A stretch of DNA of 64,000 nt from Bradyrhizobium ottawaense (GCF_900099825.1 NZ_LT629693.1:2046001-2110000); one strand, 5' to 3'; shown: positions 52,534-61,815, counted from the first letter of the stretch. Notes: generated from the sequence alone by a model not told the origin. Numbers and translations: made by a program.

Positions 52534-54487
52534 AAACGATCCGGAGCGCCGTGAGCGTCCCCTCCTCGATCGCCTGGAAGAACTTTCTCGGCCCGCCGAC
52601 ATCGCCGGCATAGTGCACGGCAATGCCGAGGCCCTCGAGGCTGTCGGTTTCAGCCTTCCGCGATGCGTAGCCGGTGCAGAAGATCACGCTGTCGATGTCG
52701 TGCAGCGTGCGCCGCACCCGGCCTTCCGGCCTGATTTCGACCCAATCGGGACCGACCGCGAGCAACTCCATATTCGCCAGCACCTCGATGTTCAGCTCCG
52801 CGACCCGGTCGAGATAGTAGACGCGGTCGGCGTGGACCGCCTTCTTCAGCATTTCCGAGCGCACGATCATGATGACCTTCTTGCCCTGGTCCGCCAGATA
52901 ATCCGCAACCTCGATGCCGACCAGGCCGCCCCCGACGACGACACAGGTCTGGCCCGCCGTCTCGAGGCCGGCGATCACCCGCCACCCACTCAAAACATGA
53001 GGCAGATCGGATCCCGGGACATCAGGCTGAACCGGCGAGGCGCCGGTGGCCACGATGATGGCCTCGGGCCTGAGCGCGCGTGCATCATCCGCCGAAAACG
53101 ACCGATTGAGACTGACGGGAATGCCGAGGCGCGCGATCTCGGACGTGAAATAGCGCAACGCGTTCTTGATCTCACCGCGATGCGGCGGCTGATGCGCCAG
53201 CAATAGCTGCCCGCCGATCACGCCCTCCTTCTCATACAGATGGACATCATGCCCGCGCCGGGCCGCCGTCACCGCCGCGGATAGCCCGGCCGCCCCGCTG
53301 CCGATCACGACAACGCGCCTCGAATCCGGTTTGAGCGCGAGCAGCGGCTTCAGCTCCAGTTCCCGGCTCACCATCGGGTTGACCGTGCAGGCCAGACCCT
53401 TGTGGCGGTGAACCGTGGCGATGCACTCGTTGCAGGCAATGCAGGGGGCGATCGTCTCGACACGGCCGGCCTTGGCCTTGGCCGGGAAATGCGGATCGGC
53501 GATCAAGGCGCGGCTCAGGCAGATAAAATCAGCCTGGCCGTCTTCGAGGATCTGCTCGGCAAGTTCAGGCGTATTGATGCGCCCGACCACCATCACGGGG
53601 ACCTTGACCCGTTTTCGAATGGCATCGCCGTAGCTCACGTAGCAACCACGATCGACCGACATGCCGGGAACGACCATGTAGGGCCGCGACGCATGCACGC
53701 CGCCGGACACGCTGATCGAATCCGCGCCGGCCGCCTCGAACATGACGGCCATCTCGATGGCGTCGTCGAGTTCGAGGCCATGCTGGACGTGATCCCGGCC
53801 GTTCATGCGAACGATGACGGGATAGTCCGCGCCGAGTCTCGCCTTGATCGCCCGGATCAGGCGCACACAGAAATAGGCGCGGCCCTGCACGCTGCCGCCG
53901 TAGTCATCCTCGCGCTTGTTCGAATCCGGCGACAGAAACTCACCGATCAGATAGCCGTGCGCGCCATGCAATTCGACGGCGTCGAAGCCCGCGTCGCGCG
54001 AGCGCCGCGCCGCTTCCGCAAAGCGTTCGACGATGCGGTCGATCTCGCCGACGGTCAGTTCCTTCGGAATCACGGCGTCGCCGACGCCGGTGAACTGCGA
54101 GGGGATCGGCGACGGCGCCAGCGGCACCGAGCCAGAAACATCCGGAATGGATTCGCGGCCGCCGTGATTGAGCTGCAGCGCCATTTTGGCGCCCTCGGCA
54201 TGCGCCGCCTGAACCACCTTCCGCAGGCCGGGAATGAAGCAATCGTCATTCAGCATGGCGTTGTGATGCAGCCGCTTGCCTTCCTGCTCGATATAAGTGG
54301 CTTCGACAACGATCAATCCGGTGCCGCCGCGGGCGCGCTCGGCGTAGTACTCGACGAGATCGTCGCCGACGAAGCCGTCCTTGTCCGCAAGTTCCGAACT
54401 GGTAGCCGCGAACACGACCCGGTTCGGCAATTCCAGCGAACCGATCTTGCCCGGCGCAAATAGTTTCGGAAACATCGGCACACTCAC
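52532..54487 (-). CDS. Old-yellow-enzyme-type flavoprotein with [4Fe-4S] and FAD/NAD domains (enoate reductase/TMADH-like)
   Basis: A 651-residue, three-domain oxidoreductase. Residues 1-340 form an FMN-binding OYE barrel with VELHGAHGYLIGEFLSPDSN. The cluster cysteines are C349, C352, C355 and C367 (CIACNECIATVHRHKGLACTVNP), with the trimethylamine-dehydrogenase-like CxxCxxC spacing rather than the CxxCxxxC of 2,4-dienoyl-CoA reductase. A FAD domain starts at VVVIGSGAAGLSAA, and a second nucleotide fold has VVVGGGLVGIEVADYLADQG. It could reduce a C=C bond of an unsaturated acid or CoA ester, or demethylate or dehydrogenate a substrate. GTG start; ATG at 54475 is an alternative. It belongs to the operon from 59130 leftward. 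Confidence 0.92.
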   Translation of the reverse strand: MSVPMFPKLFAPGKIGSLELPNRVVFAATSSELADKDGFVGDDLVEYYAERARGGTGLIVVEATYIEQEGKRLHHNAMLNDDCFIPGLRKVVQAAHAEGAKMALQLNHGGRESIPDVSGSVPLAPSPIPSQFTGVGDAVIPKELTVGEIDRIVERFAEAARRSRDAGFDAVELHGAHGYLIGEFLSPDSNKREDDYGGSVQGRAYFCVRLIRAIKARLGADYPVIVRMNGRDHVQHGLELDDAIEMAVMFEAAGADSISVSGGVHASRPYMVVPGMSVDRGCYVSYGDAIRKRVKVPVMVVGRINTPELAEQILEDGQADFICLSRALIADPHFPAKAKAGRVETIAPCIACNECIATVHRHKGLACTVNPMVSRELELKPLLALKPDSRRVVVIGSGAAGLSAAVTAARRGHDVHLYEKEGVIGGQLLLAHQPPHRGEIKNALRYFTSEIARLGIPVSLNRSFSADDARALRPEAIIVATGASPVQPDVPGSDLPHVLSGWRVIAGLETAGQTCVVVGGGLVGIEVADYLADQGKKVIMIVRSEMLKKAVHADRVYYLDRVAELNIEVLANMELLAVGPDWVEIRPEGRVRRTLHDIDSVIFCTGYASRKAETDSLEGLGIAVHYAGDVGGPRKFFQAIEEGTLTALRIV

Positions 54488-54504
54488 CAGGCTATGGATA
54501 CGGA

Positions 54505-55650
54505 CTATTCGGTCGTTCGATAGACGACGTTGCCTTCGAACAGGCGGCGGGCGCTGCGATAGACCGCGCCATAATCGGCCTTCGCGATACCGTCTGCGGA
54601 AATCGAGACCCCGGCATCGACCAGCGTGACGCCGGACGGATGCGCAATCCGGATCGGTCCGTTCGCGTTACTCAACTGCGCGGGAATACTGCCGGGAACC
54701 CGGGTCGCGACCGACAGGCAGATCGCGCCGGTGATCGGCGTGGCGCGATGCGGCTGACCGACCGAGATCATCCGGACCCAGATGTCGGCATCCGCGGCCG
54801 TAATCTCGCGGCCCGACAAGGTCCGCCCGGCGCGCGGGCCCGACACCATCGCGACCTTGGGAATGCCGGTCATGCGGCGCGCCGTATCGAGATCCGGCGC
54901 AATTCCCATCTTCACCGATGCCGCGCAACGAATGGCTTCCATGTGCTGCAGAAAGACCGCATCGCGGTCGAGCGCGTCAGGCAGTTCATCGCCGGATTGT
55001 CCGACCGCGCTCGCCTCGACGAAGACGCAAGGGTTGGCAGCGTCGACGCAGGATGCCTTGACGATCCCGAGCCCCTTGATGTCGAACTCGTCGACGGCGC
55101 GTCCGGTCGGCAACAGCTTGCCGGTCCGCGCGCCGCCCGGCTCGAGAAATTCCAGCCGGATCGGTGCTGCCTTGCCGCCCACCCCATCGATCTCGATATC
55201 GCCGGTGGCAGCGAGCGCGCCCTGCTCGACCGGAAAACGGGCGACGATGATCTTCGAGGTGTTGGTGTTGTGAATGCGGACGGTCGCTTCACCGTTAGCT
55301 GGGCCGGTGACCATGCCCTCGTCGAGCGCGAACGGTCCGACCGCCGACGACATGTTGCCGCAATTGGCGCCGTAATCGACGAAGGTGTCGTGCACCCCGA
55401 TCTGCGCGAAGGTGTAGTCGACATCGGCATCCGGGCGGCTCGGCGGGCCGATGATGCAGATCTTCGACAACGAGGAAATGCCGCCGCCCATGCCGTCGAG
55501 CTGACGGCCGTTCGGATCGGGCGAACCCATGACCTGCAGGAAGATCGGATCCCAATCCGAAGGCTTGGCGGGCAGATCCTCCTTTCGGAACATCACCGCC
55601 TTGGAAGTGCCGCCCCGCATGAATACCGCACGAAGTCGAGCATTTGCCAT
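54505..55650 (-). CDS. PrpF-family isomerase
   Basis: A 381-residue protein of the PrpF/AcnD-accessory, aconitate/methylitaconate isomerase and 4-oxalomesaconate tautomerase family. Conserved features are FMRGGTSKAVMF (K17), SLSKICI (K63) and VDYGANCGNMSSAVGPFAL (C97). Members move a proton and double bond in unsaturated di- and tricarboxylic acids. The flanking TcuA-like and PrpB-like genes make methylitaconate- or aconitate-type chemistry plausible. It starts with ATG after GAGGGACCCTCC. Confidence 0.9.
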   Translation of the reverse strand: MANARLRAVFMRGGTSKAVMFRKEDLPAKPSDWDPIFLQVMGSPDPNGRQLDGMGGGISSLSKICIIGPPSRPDADVDYTFAQIGVHDTFVDYGANCGNMSSAVGPFALDEGMVTGPANGEATVRIHNTNTSKIIVARFPVEQGALAATGDIEIDGVGGKAAPIRLEFLEPGGARTGKLLPTGRAVDEFDIKGLGIVKASCVDAANPCVFVEASAVGQSGDELPDALDRDAVFLQHMEAIRCAASVKMGIAPDLDTARRMTGIPKVAMVSGPRAGRTLSGREITAADADIWVRMISVGQPHRATPITGAICLSVATRVPGSIPAQLSNANGPIRIAHPSGVTLVDAGVSISADGIAKADYGAVYRSARRLFEGNVVYRTTE

Positions 55651-55668
55651 GGAGGGTCCCTCTCGTCC

Positions 55669-56461
55669 TTACTTCAACGGCTCGGCATCGAGGCGGATGA
55701 TATCCGCAGGCCCGCCCGGCTGCGCCGGATAACGCTTTAGCACCAACGGATCGTGGCCGGGCACGATGTGAGACTGCGACGTCGCCATGCGCCGCATCGT
55801 ATCATAACCTTCGAGCGTCTCGCTGACGTCGACCACGACCGGGAATGGCCGGTTATTGCTCGAAATTCGCGTAATAATGCGAAGCGTCCGAGGCGACCAC
55901 GACCCATCCGCGCCGGGTCCGGACCCGCACGAACTGCAGGCCGCGCGAATGACCGCCCACCAGATGAACCGACACGCCATCGGCGATTTCGCTCGAACCG
56001 TTGTGGAACGCGACGCGCCCCTGAAACAGCTTCTGCACCATCGCGGTGACGTCTTCCGCCTCGAACGGGTGACGCAGGCTGGAATGGCACATGCAACGGC
56101 CGGTGCAGTACTCCATTTCCCGGTCCTGAACGTGATACTTCGCGTTCGGAAACATATCGTGATTGCCGGCATGATCATAATGCATGTGGGTCAGGATCAC
56201 GTCCTTGACGCCGGCTGCATCGATACCGGCGGCCTTCAGGCCTTCGGCCACCGGCCGCGTCAGCTTGCGCGCGCGCCGCTTCGCCATGTCGGCATCGAAG
56301 CCGGTGTCGATCACGATGGTCTGGCCGCCGCCTCTCAGCACCCAGACGAAAAAATCCATCGGCATCGGCCCGTCATGCGGATCGCCACCGAGAAAATTCT
56401 CCGCCGTTTTACGCTCGGCGTTGTGGGCGTAGCGGATCGCGAGAATTTCGTATTCCGACAT
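55669..56461 (-). pseudogene. Metallo-beta-lactamase-fold hydrolase (AttM/AHL-lactonase-like), frameshifted
   Basis: From the ATG at 56461 (GGAGCAAACC ahead) the protein has the dinuclear metal motif HMHYDH (H92, H94, D96, H97) and later VGGHSRGLQF and SDASHYYANFEQ. A stop then appears at 55853. One base further the frame resumes with NRPFPVVVDVSETLEGYDTMRRMATSQ and IVPGHDPLVLKRYPA, the normal family ending. Removing base 55855 restores one reading frame of about 263 residues. The family includes N-acyl-homoserine lactonases and other lactone or ester hydrolases. The loss removes the last histidine-bearing block (PGHDP), so the product would be inactive if the shift is real. Confidence 0.88.
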
Positions 56462-56499
56462 GGTTTGCTCCGTTCCGGCGTCTAGCTTGCGGCCTTGTC

Positions 56500-57486
56500 T
56501 CAGGCTTTTTCTTGCGCCTTGCGCCATTCGAGCAACCGGCGAATGCCTTCCTCGATGGAGACTTCCGGCACCCATCCCAGCATTTTCTCGATCTTGGCGC
56601 GGCTGAAGTCGAGCTGGTCGGTCACGCTCGATCGCACACTGCCACCACCGGTCTTGAAAACCGGCTTGAGGCTGCTGCCGGTGATCGACAGCAGGATCTC
56701 GACCAGGCGATTGAGCGAGGTCGCAACACCGGTCACGACGTTGAAGCTCTCGGCCGTCACGTCGGAGGACATTGCCATGACATTGGCCCGCGCCACGTCG
56801 GCGACATGGATGTAGTCATGCACCTCGCTGCCGTCGCCGGTGATGACCGGCGCCTCGCCGCGCGCGATGCGGTCGTAATTTTCCATGATGTAGAGCGCGT
56901 TGACGCCGCGATAGTGCTGGCGCTCGCCGTAGACGGTCGAGTAGCGCAGCCCGATCGCCTGGATGCCGTGCTTGGCGCTGTAGAGCTTGCAGAGGTTTTC
57001 ACCGATCAGCTTGGTGCAGGCATACAGCGCGGCCGCGGGCTGGAAGCTGTTGAGTTGGGCCGGAGCCCGTTCGTCGACCAGGCCCGGCGCCGGATCGCCG
57101 TAGACCGCGACCGACGACGAGAACACCACTTTCTTGACGTTGCGGTAGCGGCACGCCTCGAAGATATTGACCTGCCCCTCGACATTGACCGCCAGACCAA
57201 GGCTCGGGTTCTGGCTGAGCGGCAGCGTCAGGAAGCCGGCGATCGCGAACACGCCATCGCAGCCTTCAAAGGCGTCGTAGAGCTCATTGATGCGCAGGAT
57301 GTCGCCGCGCAGCAGCTTGACCCGGGGATCACCCAGCAGCGACTTGACGGTCTCGGGATTGCCCAGCGCAAAATTGTCGAGCAGCACGACTTCGCGCGCG
57401 CCCTGGCTCAGCAATTGTTCCGCAACGTGCGAACCGATCAGGCTGGCGCCCCCGGTGACGACAAACTTTCCTTCGGCGATCTTCAT
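56500..57486 (-). CDS. NAD-dependent epimerase/dehydratase family protein
   Basis: A 328-residue extended SDR. The cofactor motif is VTGGASLIGSHVAEQL. The catalytic Y-x3-K is in AALYACTKLIGENL, with SSSVAVYGDP supplying the serine. DGSEVHDYIHVADVARANVMAM is typical of sugar epimerases. Its role in an acid-degradation operon is unclear; it may act as a dehydrogenase of a non-sugar substrate. It lies between the MBL and TcuA-like genes on the same strand. Confidence 0.9.
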   Translation of the reverse strand: MKIAEGKFVVTGGASLIGSHVAEQLLSQGAREVVLLDNFALGNPETVKSLLGDPRVKLLRGDILRINELYDAFEGCDGVFAIAGFLTLPLSQNPSLGLAVNVEGQVNIFEACRYRNVKKVVFSSSVAVYGDPAPGLVDERAPAQLNSFQPAAALYACTKLIGENLCKLYSAKHGIQAIGLRYSTVYGERQHYRGVNALYIMENYDRIARGEAPVITGDGSEVHDYIHVADVARANVMAMSSDVTAESFNVVTGVATSLNRLVEILLSITGSSLKPVFKTGGGSVRSSVTDQLDFSRAKIEKMLGWVPEVSIEEGIRRLLEWRKAQEKA

Positions 57487-57583
57487 GGAGGCTCACAGTC
57501 TTTCGCAAACAACGCCGCGGCTCACGGCAAACAGGAAGCCCGGGGGGCGGGCTCCCATCGATGATATCCGCGAGCGCGGACAT

Positions 57584-57618
57584 GACATCCGAAAGGGCGC
57601 GAACGCCCTTCGGATGTC
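57584..57618. other. Long stem-loop inside the catabolic operon
   Basis: ACATCCGAAAGGGCG and CGCCCTTCGGATGT pair across a 4-base loop, with one bulged A and extra G-C pairing at the base. It lies between the TcuA-like stop (57628) and the epimerase gene, with no T-run on the minus strand. It may protect the 3' end of the tcuA-like message or lower expression of the genes that follow. Confidence 0.55.
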
Positions 57619-57627
57619 CGTGGCGGA

Positions 57628-59130
57628 TCAGGCGACCGAACGCTTGTCGCTGGCCCCAACATAGGCGGCGGCGCTTTCGCCGGCGAGCTTGCCGAACACC
57701 GAACCCGACATCAGGCCGGTGCCACCGGGATAGTTTTCGTAGAACAGGCCGCCCACCAGTTCACCGGCGGCATAGAGCCCCGGGATCGACTGATCAGTCA
57801 TGTCCTGCACTTCGCCGCTGGTGTTGATCTGCAGACCACCGAACGTGAAGGTGATGCCGGTCGTGGTCACGAAGGCGACATAAGGGGGCTTGTTGATCGG
57901 CAACGCCCAGTTCGATTTGGGCGGCGAGATGCCGCGGGCGGCCTTGCCGTCCAGGATCGCCGGATTATACGGCTCGGGACCGCAGGCGGCGTTGTACTCG
58001 CTGACGGTCTTCTCCAGTTCCGCCGGATCGAGCTCGAGCTGCTCAGCGAGGCCGGCGATGGTGTCCGATTCGACCTTGGTGACTTCCTTGATGCGATATT
58101 CGTCGCGCAGCATCGCGACCGTCTGCTGGTCGAAGATCTGGATCGCGGTCCGGCGCGGCTGGTTCATGATCTCGCGGCCGAACTTCGCGTAAGTGAGGTT
58201 TCGATAGTCCTCGCCCTCGTCGACGAAACGCTTGCTGTTGATGTTGACCATGATACCGAGCGGATAGGAGTGCTTCTGGAAATTGTCCAGCACCCAGCGG
58301 TCGCCATAGGGCGGCGCCGAGATGTCCCACTCGCAGGCGTGGCAGCTTGACCAGTTGCCGAACGGACGCGCGCCGATCGCGAGCGCCGCCAGAATGCCTT
58401 CACCCATGTTGTGGCGGGTGCCGCGAACGCGGCAGAGATCCCAGCCCGATCCGAGATAGCGCACCCGCATTTCCGGATTGGATTCAAAGCCGCCGCAGGC
58501 GAGAATGACCGACTTGGTCGCAATTTCGGAATAGCCCTGTGGGGTACGGATCTTGACGCCGGTGACCACGCGGTCGGGCCGCTGCACCAGGCCGATCAGC
58601 GCCGAGCCATAGCGGATTTCGATGCCGAGCTTCTCAAGGCGCGCCATTTCGGCCTCGACCAGGCCGGCACCGCCGCCGACGGCTTCAATGTTCACGCCGC
58701 CGTAGAAATGGTGCTTGCCATCGACCAGGAACGACTGGCGGCCATACATCGGAACGAAGCGGATGCCATGGCTGCGCAGCCACGCCATCGTCGAACGCGA
58801 CCGATCGATCAGGAGATTGGCCAGGTCCTCGTCGGACTGGTGATGGGTCACTTCCATCAACTGGTCGTAGAAGAATTTCCGGCTGTGCGGCGGCAGCACG
58901 ATCTTGGATCGCTCCTCCGCCGTCATGTCCGGGATGATATCGGAGGCGACATCTTCCGCTCCCTCGTGGACGAAGCGGAACCCGCCGGCGGTGAAATAGG
59001 AGTTGCCGCCCCGCTCGGCTTCGGGCGCGCGTTCGAGCACCAGCACTCGCGCGCCATTTTCATGCGCGGAGATCGCCGCACAGAGAGCTGCGTTTCCTGC
59101 ACCGGCCACTACAACGTCATATTCTCTCAC
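57628..59130 (-). CDS. FAD-dependent dehydrogenase, TcuA (tricarballylate dehydrogenase)-like
   Basis: A 500-residue flavoprotein of the fumarate-reductase/succinate-dehydrogenase flavoprotein family. The FAD motif is VVVAGAGNAALCAAISAHENGARVLVLERA, then GGNSYFTAGGFRFVH, GNWSSCHACEWDISAPPYGD and the end FGGLQINTSGEVQDMTDQSIPGLYAAGELVGGLFYENYPGGTGLMSGSVFGK, a close look-alike of TcuA. TcuA oxidises tricarballylate to cis-aconitate; no TcuB electron carrier is present here, so the partner differs. It is the first gene of the leftward operon, 103 bp after GntR box C. Confidence 0.9.
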   Translation of the reverse strand: MREYDVVVAGAGNAALCAAISAHENGARVLVLERAPEAERGGNSYFTAGGFRFVHEGAEDVASDIIPDMTAEERSKIVLPPHSRKFFYDQLMEVTHHQSDEDLANLLIDRSRSTMAWLRSHGIRFVPMYGRQSFLVDGKHHFYGGVNIEAVGGGAGLVEAEMARLEKLGIEIRYGSALIGLVQRPDRVVTGVKIRTPQGYSEIATKSVILACGGFESNPEMRVRYLGSGWDLCRVRGTRHNMGEGILAALAIGARPFGNWSSCHACEWDISAPPYGDRWVLDNFQKHSYPLGIMVNINSKRFVDEGEDYRNLTYAKFGREIMNQPRRTAIQIFDQQTVAMLRDEYRIKEVTKVESDTIAGLAEQLELDPAELEKTVSEYNAACGPEPYNPAILDGKAARGISPPKSNWALPINKPPYVAFVTTTGITFTFGGLQINTSGEVQDMTDQSIPGLYAAGELVGGLFYENYPGGTGLMSGSVFGKLAGESAAAYVGASDKRSVA

Positions 59131-59232
59131 GTGCGTCTCCCTTCATGTGCGTGTCTGACCGGCCGACCCGGCGGCCTGCGGCCTTCGGACGCGGTCGGTC
59201 GAATTGCGGCAGACCGTATCGCTGCCCCGTCA

Positions 59233-59246
59233 AACTGTCTACAGTT
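59233..59246. promoter_or_regulatory. GntR regulon box C (AACTGTCTACAGTT)
   Basis: A perfect palindrome, extended by A and T to AAACTGTCTACAGTTT. It lies 103 bp before the TcuA-like gene and 148 bp before the divergent dehydrogenase gene, so one site can serve both. Confidence 0.85.
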
Positions 59247-59393
59247 TTCATTATGCGACACCGGCGGACGCCGTTGCGCAACCAGCGGGGCTGCGGCGTC
59301 GCTTAACGCCGGTCCTGTCTGTATAGAGAGTACCGGCGAACAAGCTTCGGCGGGTCGACACGGCCTTGCAACAATGAAGAACGGGAGAAAATA

Positions 59394-60278
59394 ATGTCTG
59401 AGAAGGTCGCGGTGATCGGAATGGGGCAGATGGGATCCGGGATGGCCGGACGGCTCAAGGAGTCCGGCCTCGACGTCGTCGGCTACGACGTCAACGCCGA
59501 ACAGCGCGCACGCCTCACCAAAGACGGCTTTGCGATGGCGTCAAGCATCGCCGAAGCGCTCGCCGGCCGCACCATCGTGCTGACCAGCCTGCCTGATCCG
59601 AAAGCGGTGACGGAAGCCTGGCTCGGCGTCGAGGGGATCGTGGCCCACGCCGCCAAGGGCACACTGTGCATCGAGCTCTCAACCATCGATCCGCAGACGA
59701 TGCGGCAGGCCGCCGAAGCCGCCGCCGCGCGCGGCATTGCGGTGGTCGATTGTCCGGTCAGCGGCAGCCCCAACGAGGCGCGCGCCGGCAAGCTGATCCT
59801 GATCGCCGGTGGCGACAGGGTCGACGTGACCCGCGCCGAACCGATCCTGAAACTGCTCGGCAACGACTGGAAATACACCGGCGCGGTCGGCACCGCCAAG
59901 GTCGTCAAGATCGTCAACAACATGATGTCGATGGGCAACGTGCTGGTCGCGGCCGAAGCGTTCGCGCTCGGCGTCGCCGCCGGCGTCGAGCCGGAAAAGC
60001 TCTACGACGTGCTGTCGGTGAGCGGTGGCCGCTCTCACCATTTTACCAAGCGCTTCCCGAACGCGATCAAGGGAGACTTCTCGCCCGGATTCAAGATGGA
60101 GCTCGGCGAAAAGGATCTCGCGCTCGGCGTCGAACTCGGGCGCATGACCCGGATGCCGACGCCTTCGGCTTCGGCAACGCGCGAAATGTATGCGCTGGCG
60201 CTCGCCGAAGGGTTTCGCGGCCAGGACATCGTCTCACTTCTTGCGATGTACCAGAACTGGGCCAAGCCGAAAAACTGA
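59394..60278 (+). CDS. 3-hydroxyisobutyrate-dehydrogenase family NAD(P) dehydrogenase
   Basis: A 294-residue beta-hydroxyacid dehydrogenase. The cofactor motif is GMGQMGSGMAGRL (9-21), the substrate-binding DCPVSGSPNEA has S123, and the catalytic lysine is K172 in GTAKVVKIVNNMM, with N175/N176. It oxidises or reduces a 3-hydroxy acid or 2-hydroxymethyl acid. Family members include tartronate semialdehyde reductase and 2-(hydroxymethyl)glutarate dehydrogenase. GGGAGAAAATA precedes the start. Regulated from GntR box C. Confidence 0.92.
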   Translation: MSEKVAVIGMGQMGSGMAGRLKESGLDVVGYDVNAEQRARLTKDGFAMASSIAEALAGRTIVLTSLPDPKAVTEAWLGVEGIVAHAAKGTLCIELSTIDPQTMRQAAEAAAARGIAVVDCPVSGSPNEARAGKLILIAGGDRVDVTRAEPILKLLGNDWKYTGAVGTAKVVKIVNNMMSMGNVLVAAEAFALGVAAGVEPEKLYDVLSVSGGRSHHFTKRFPNAIKGDFSPGFKMELGEKDLALGVELGRMTRMPTPSASATREMYALALAEGFRGQDIVSLLAMYQNWAKPKN

Positions 60279-60323
60279 AGAACGGCCAACATTGGCGGCC
60301 GGCTCAGCCGGCCGCCAGATGCA

Positions 60324-61295
60324 CTACTCGGCCTTGATATTCGCCTTGGCGACCACGTCGGCGAGTTCCCGGGTCTCCTTCTGAATCTTCTCGGCGAACG
60401 CAGCCTGCGAGAGCGTCAGCACATTGCCCTGCGGCTCCAGTTTGGCGCGGACGTCAGGATCTTTCCCTGCGGCCACGATCTCCTTGTTCAGGAGCTCGAC
60501 GATCGCAGGTGGCGTAGCTTTCGGCAAGAACACCCCGACCCAGAACGTGACGTCGAAACCGGGATAGCCGAGTTCGGCGATCGTGGGCACATCCGGCAGC
60601 GCCGGCAGCCGCTCCGCCGACGACACGGCCAGCGCACGGAACTTGCCAGAGTTCACCATTTGAACGGCGGACAGGGTGTCGAACACCACCATCACCTCAT
60701 GACCGAGCAAACCGACCTGCGCCGCCGCCGCGCCGCGATAGGGAATGTGCTGCATCTGGATGCCAGCCCGCTGGCTTAGCAATTCGAAGGCCAGATGAGT
60801 AATGTTACCGTTGCCGGCCGAGCCGTAACTCACCGTGCCGGGATTGGCCTTGGCCATTGTCACCAGATCGGCGAGCGTTTTAATCCCTGCCGTTTTGGGA
60901 TCGCTGGTATCGACCGCGAGAATCAGCGGCACCGAGACCACCGTCGTGACCGGCGCAAAGTCGCGCTCGGGCAGATATTTGATGTCCTTGAACAGCGTCG
61001 GATTGAGCGTGATGGTCGAGCTGTTGCTGACAAATATCGTATAGCCGTCCGGCTCCGACTGGGCCACCGCCGTCGCCGCCAGCATGCCGTTGGCGCCGCT
61101 ACGGTTCTCGATCACAAAGGGTTTGCCGAGTTTACTGCCGAGCTTGTCGCCGATGATGCGCGCCACGACGTCGATGGTGCCGCCGGGAGCGAAGCCGACG
61201 ATCATCTTGGCGGCCTTGTTCGGATAATCCTGCGCGCCTGCACCGGTGACAACAGATATCAACAGTAACGCCGCGAGTAACCCACTCTTCCCCAT
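60324..61295 (-). CDS. TTT/Bug-family periplasmic substrate-binding protein (island)
   Basis: A 323-residue receptor. Signal peptide GKSGLLAALLLISVVTGAGAQD, then YPNKAAKMIVGFAPGGTIDVVARII, FVIENRSGANGMLAATAV and SYGSAGNGNITHLAFELL, the Bug pattern. It is the last gene of the acyl-CoA dehydrogenase unit (62999 to 60324). Bug receptors bind carboxylates; membrane subunits are not in the window. Confidence 0.92.
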   Translation of the reverse strand: MGKSGLLAALLLISVVTGAGAQDYPNKAAKMIVGFAPGGTIDVVARIIGDKLGSKLGKPFVIENRSGANGMLAATAVAQSEPDGYTIFVSNSSTITLNPTLFKDIKYLPERDFAPVTTVVSVPLILAVDTSDPKTAGIKTLADLVTMAKANPGTVSYGSAGNGNITHLAFELLSQRAGIQMQHIPYRGAAAAQVGLLGHEVMVVFDTLSAVQMVNSGKFRALAVSSAERLPALPDVPTIAELGYPGFDVTFWVGVFLPKATPPAIVELLNKEIVAAGKDPDVRAKLEPQGNVLTLSQAAFAEKIQKETRELADVVAKANIKAE

Positions 61296-61344
61296 CTCGT
61301 TCTTCCCTTTTCCTTGCTTGTGGTGGAGGTGACGACGATGAGGA

Positions 61345-61815
61345 TCAGCCCTTGGGCCGTCGCCGGTACATGATCGTTACCTCCATCTCCTGCACCTCTT
61401 CGCCGTGCTGGTTGACGAAGGCCCGGGCAAAGGTGACCACGCCGCGGTCGGCCTGGCTGGTCTCGCGTTTGCCCATGACGGTGGTGCGCACGTAAATGGT
61501 ATCGCCGTGCTTGACCGGCTTCTTCATCCGCCACTTGTCGATGCCGAGCAGCGCGACCAGCGTGCCGTCGTTGATCCCGGAGGCGTAGTTCAGCCCGGCA
61601 GCCACGGCGAATACCAGCGGTCCGTGCGCGATCGGCTCGCCGAACGGCGTGGTCTTGCAGTATTCGTGGTTGGTGTGGACGTCGTTGAAGTCGCCGGACA
61701 GGCAGGCAAAGTTGACGATGTCGGTCGATGTAATGGTGCGGCGGCCGGTGCGCAGCACCTGGTTGATTTCGAAATCCTCGAAATACATGCCGCGCGGAGC
61801 GGGAACGTCAGTCAT
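61345..61815 (-). CDS. MaoC-type (R)-specific enoyl-CoA hydratase
   Basis: A 156-residue single-hotdog hydratase. The hydratase-2 motif is GDFNDVHTNHEYCKTTPFGEPIAHG, giving D42 and H47. It would add water to a trans-2-enoyl-CoA or a mesaconyl-type acid. It is between the acyl-CoA dehydrogenase and the TTT receptor genes on the same strand. Confidence 0.92.
   Translation of the reverse strand: MTDVPAPRGMYFEDFEINQVLRTGRRTITSTDIVNFACLSGDFNDVHTNHEYCKTTPFGEPIAHGPLVFAVAAGLNYASGINDGTLVALLGIDKWRMKKPVKHGDTIYVRTTVMGKRETSQADRGVVTFARAFVNQHGEEVQEMEVTIMYRRRPKG

Noticed and set aside
50588..55650. A 2-methylcitrate (propionate) cycle cluster
   Set aside because: PrpB- and PrpF-like genes suggest it, but no 2-methylcitrate synthase, PrpD or AcnD is present and the neighbours point to another pathway.
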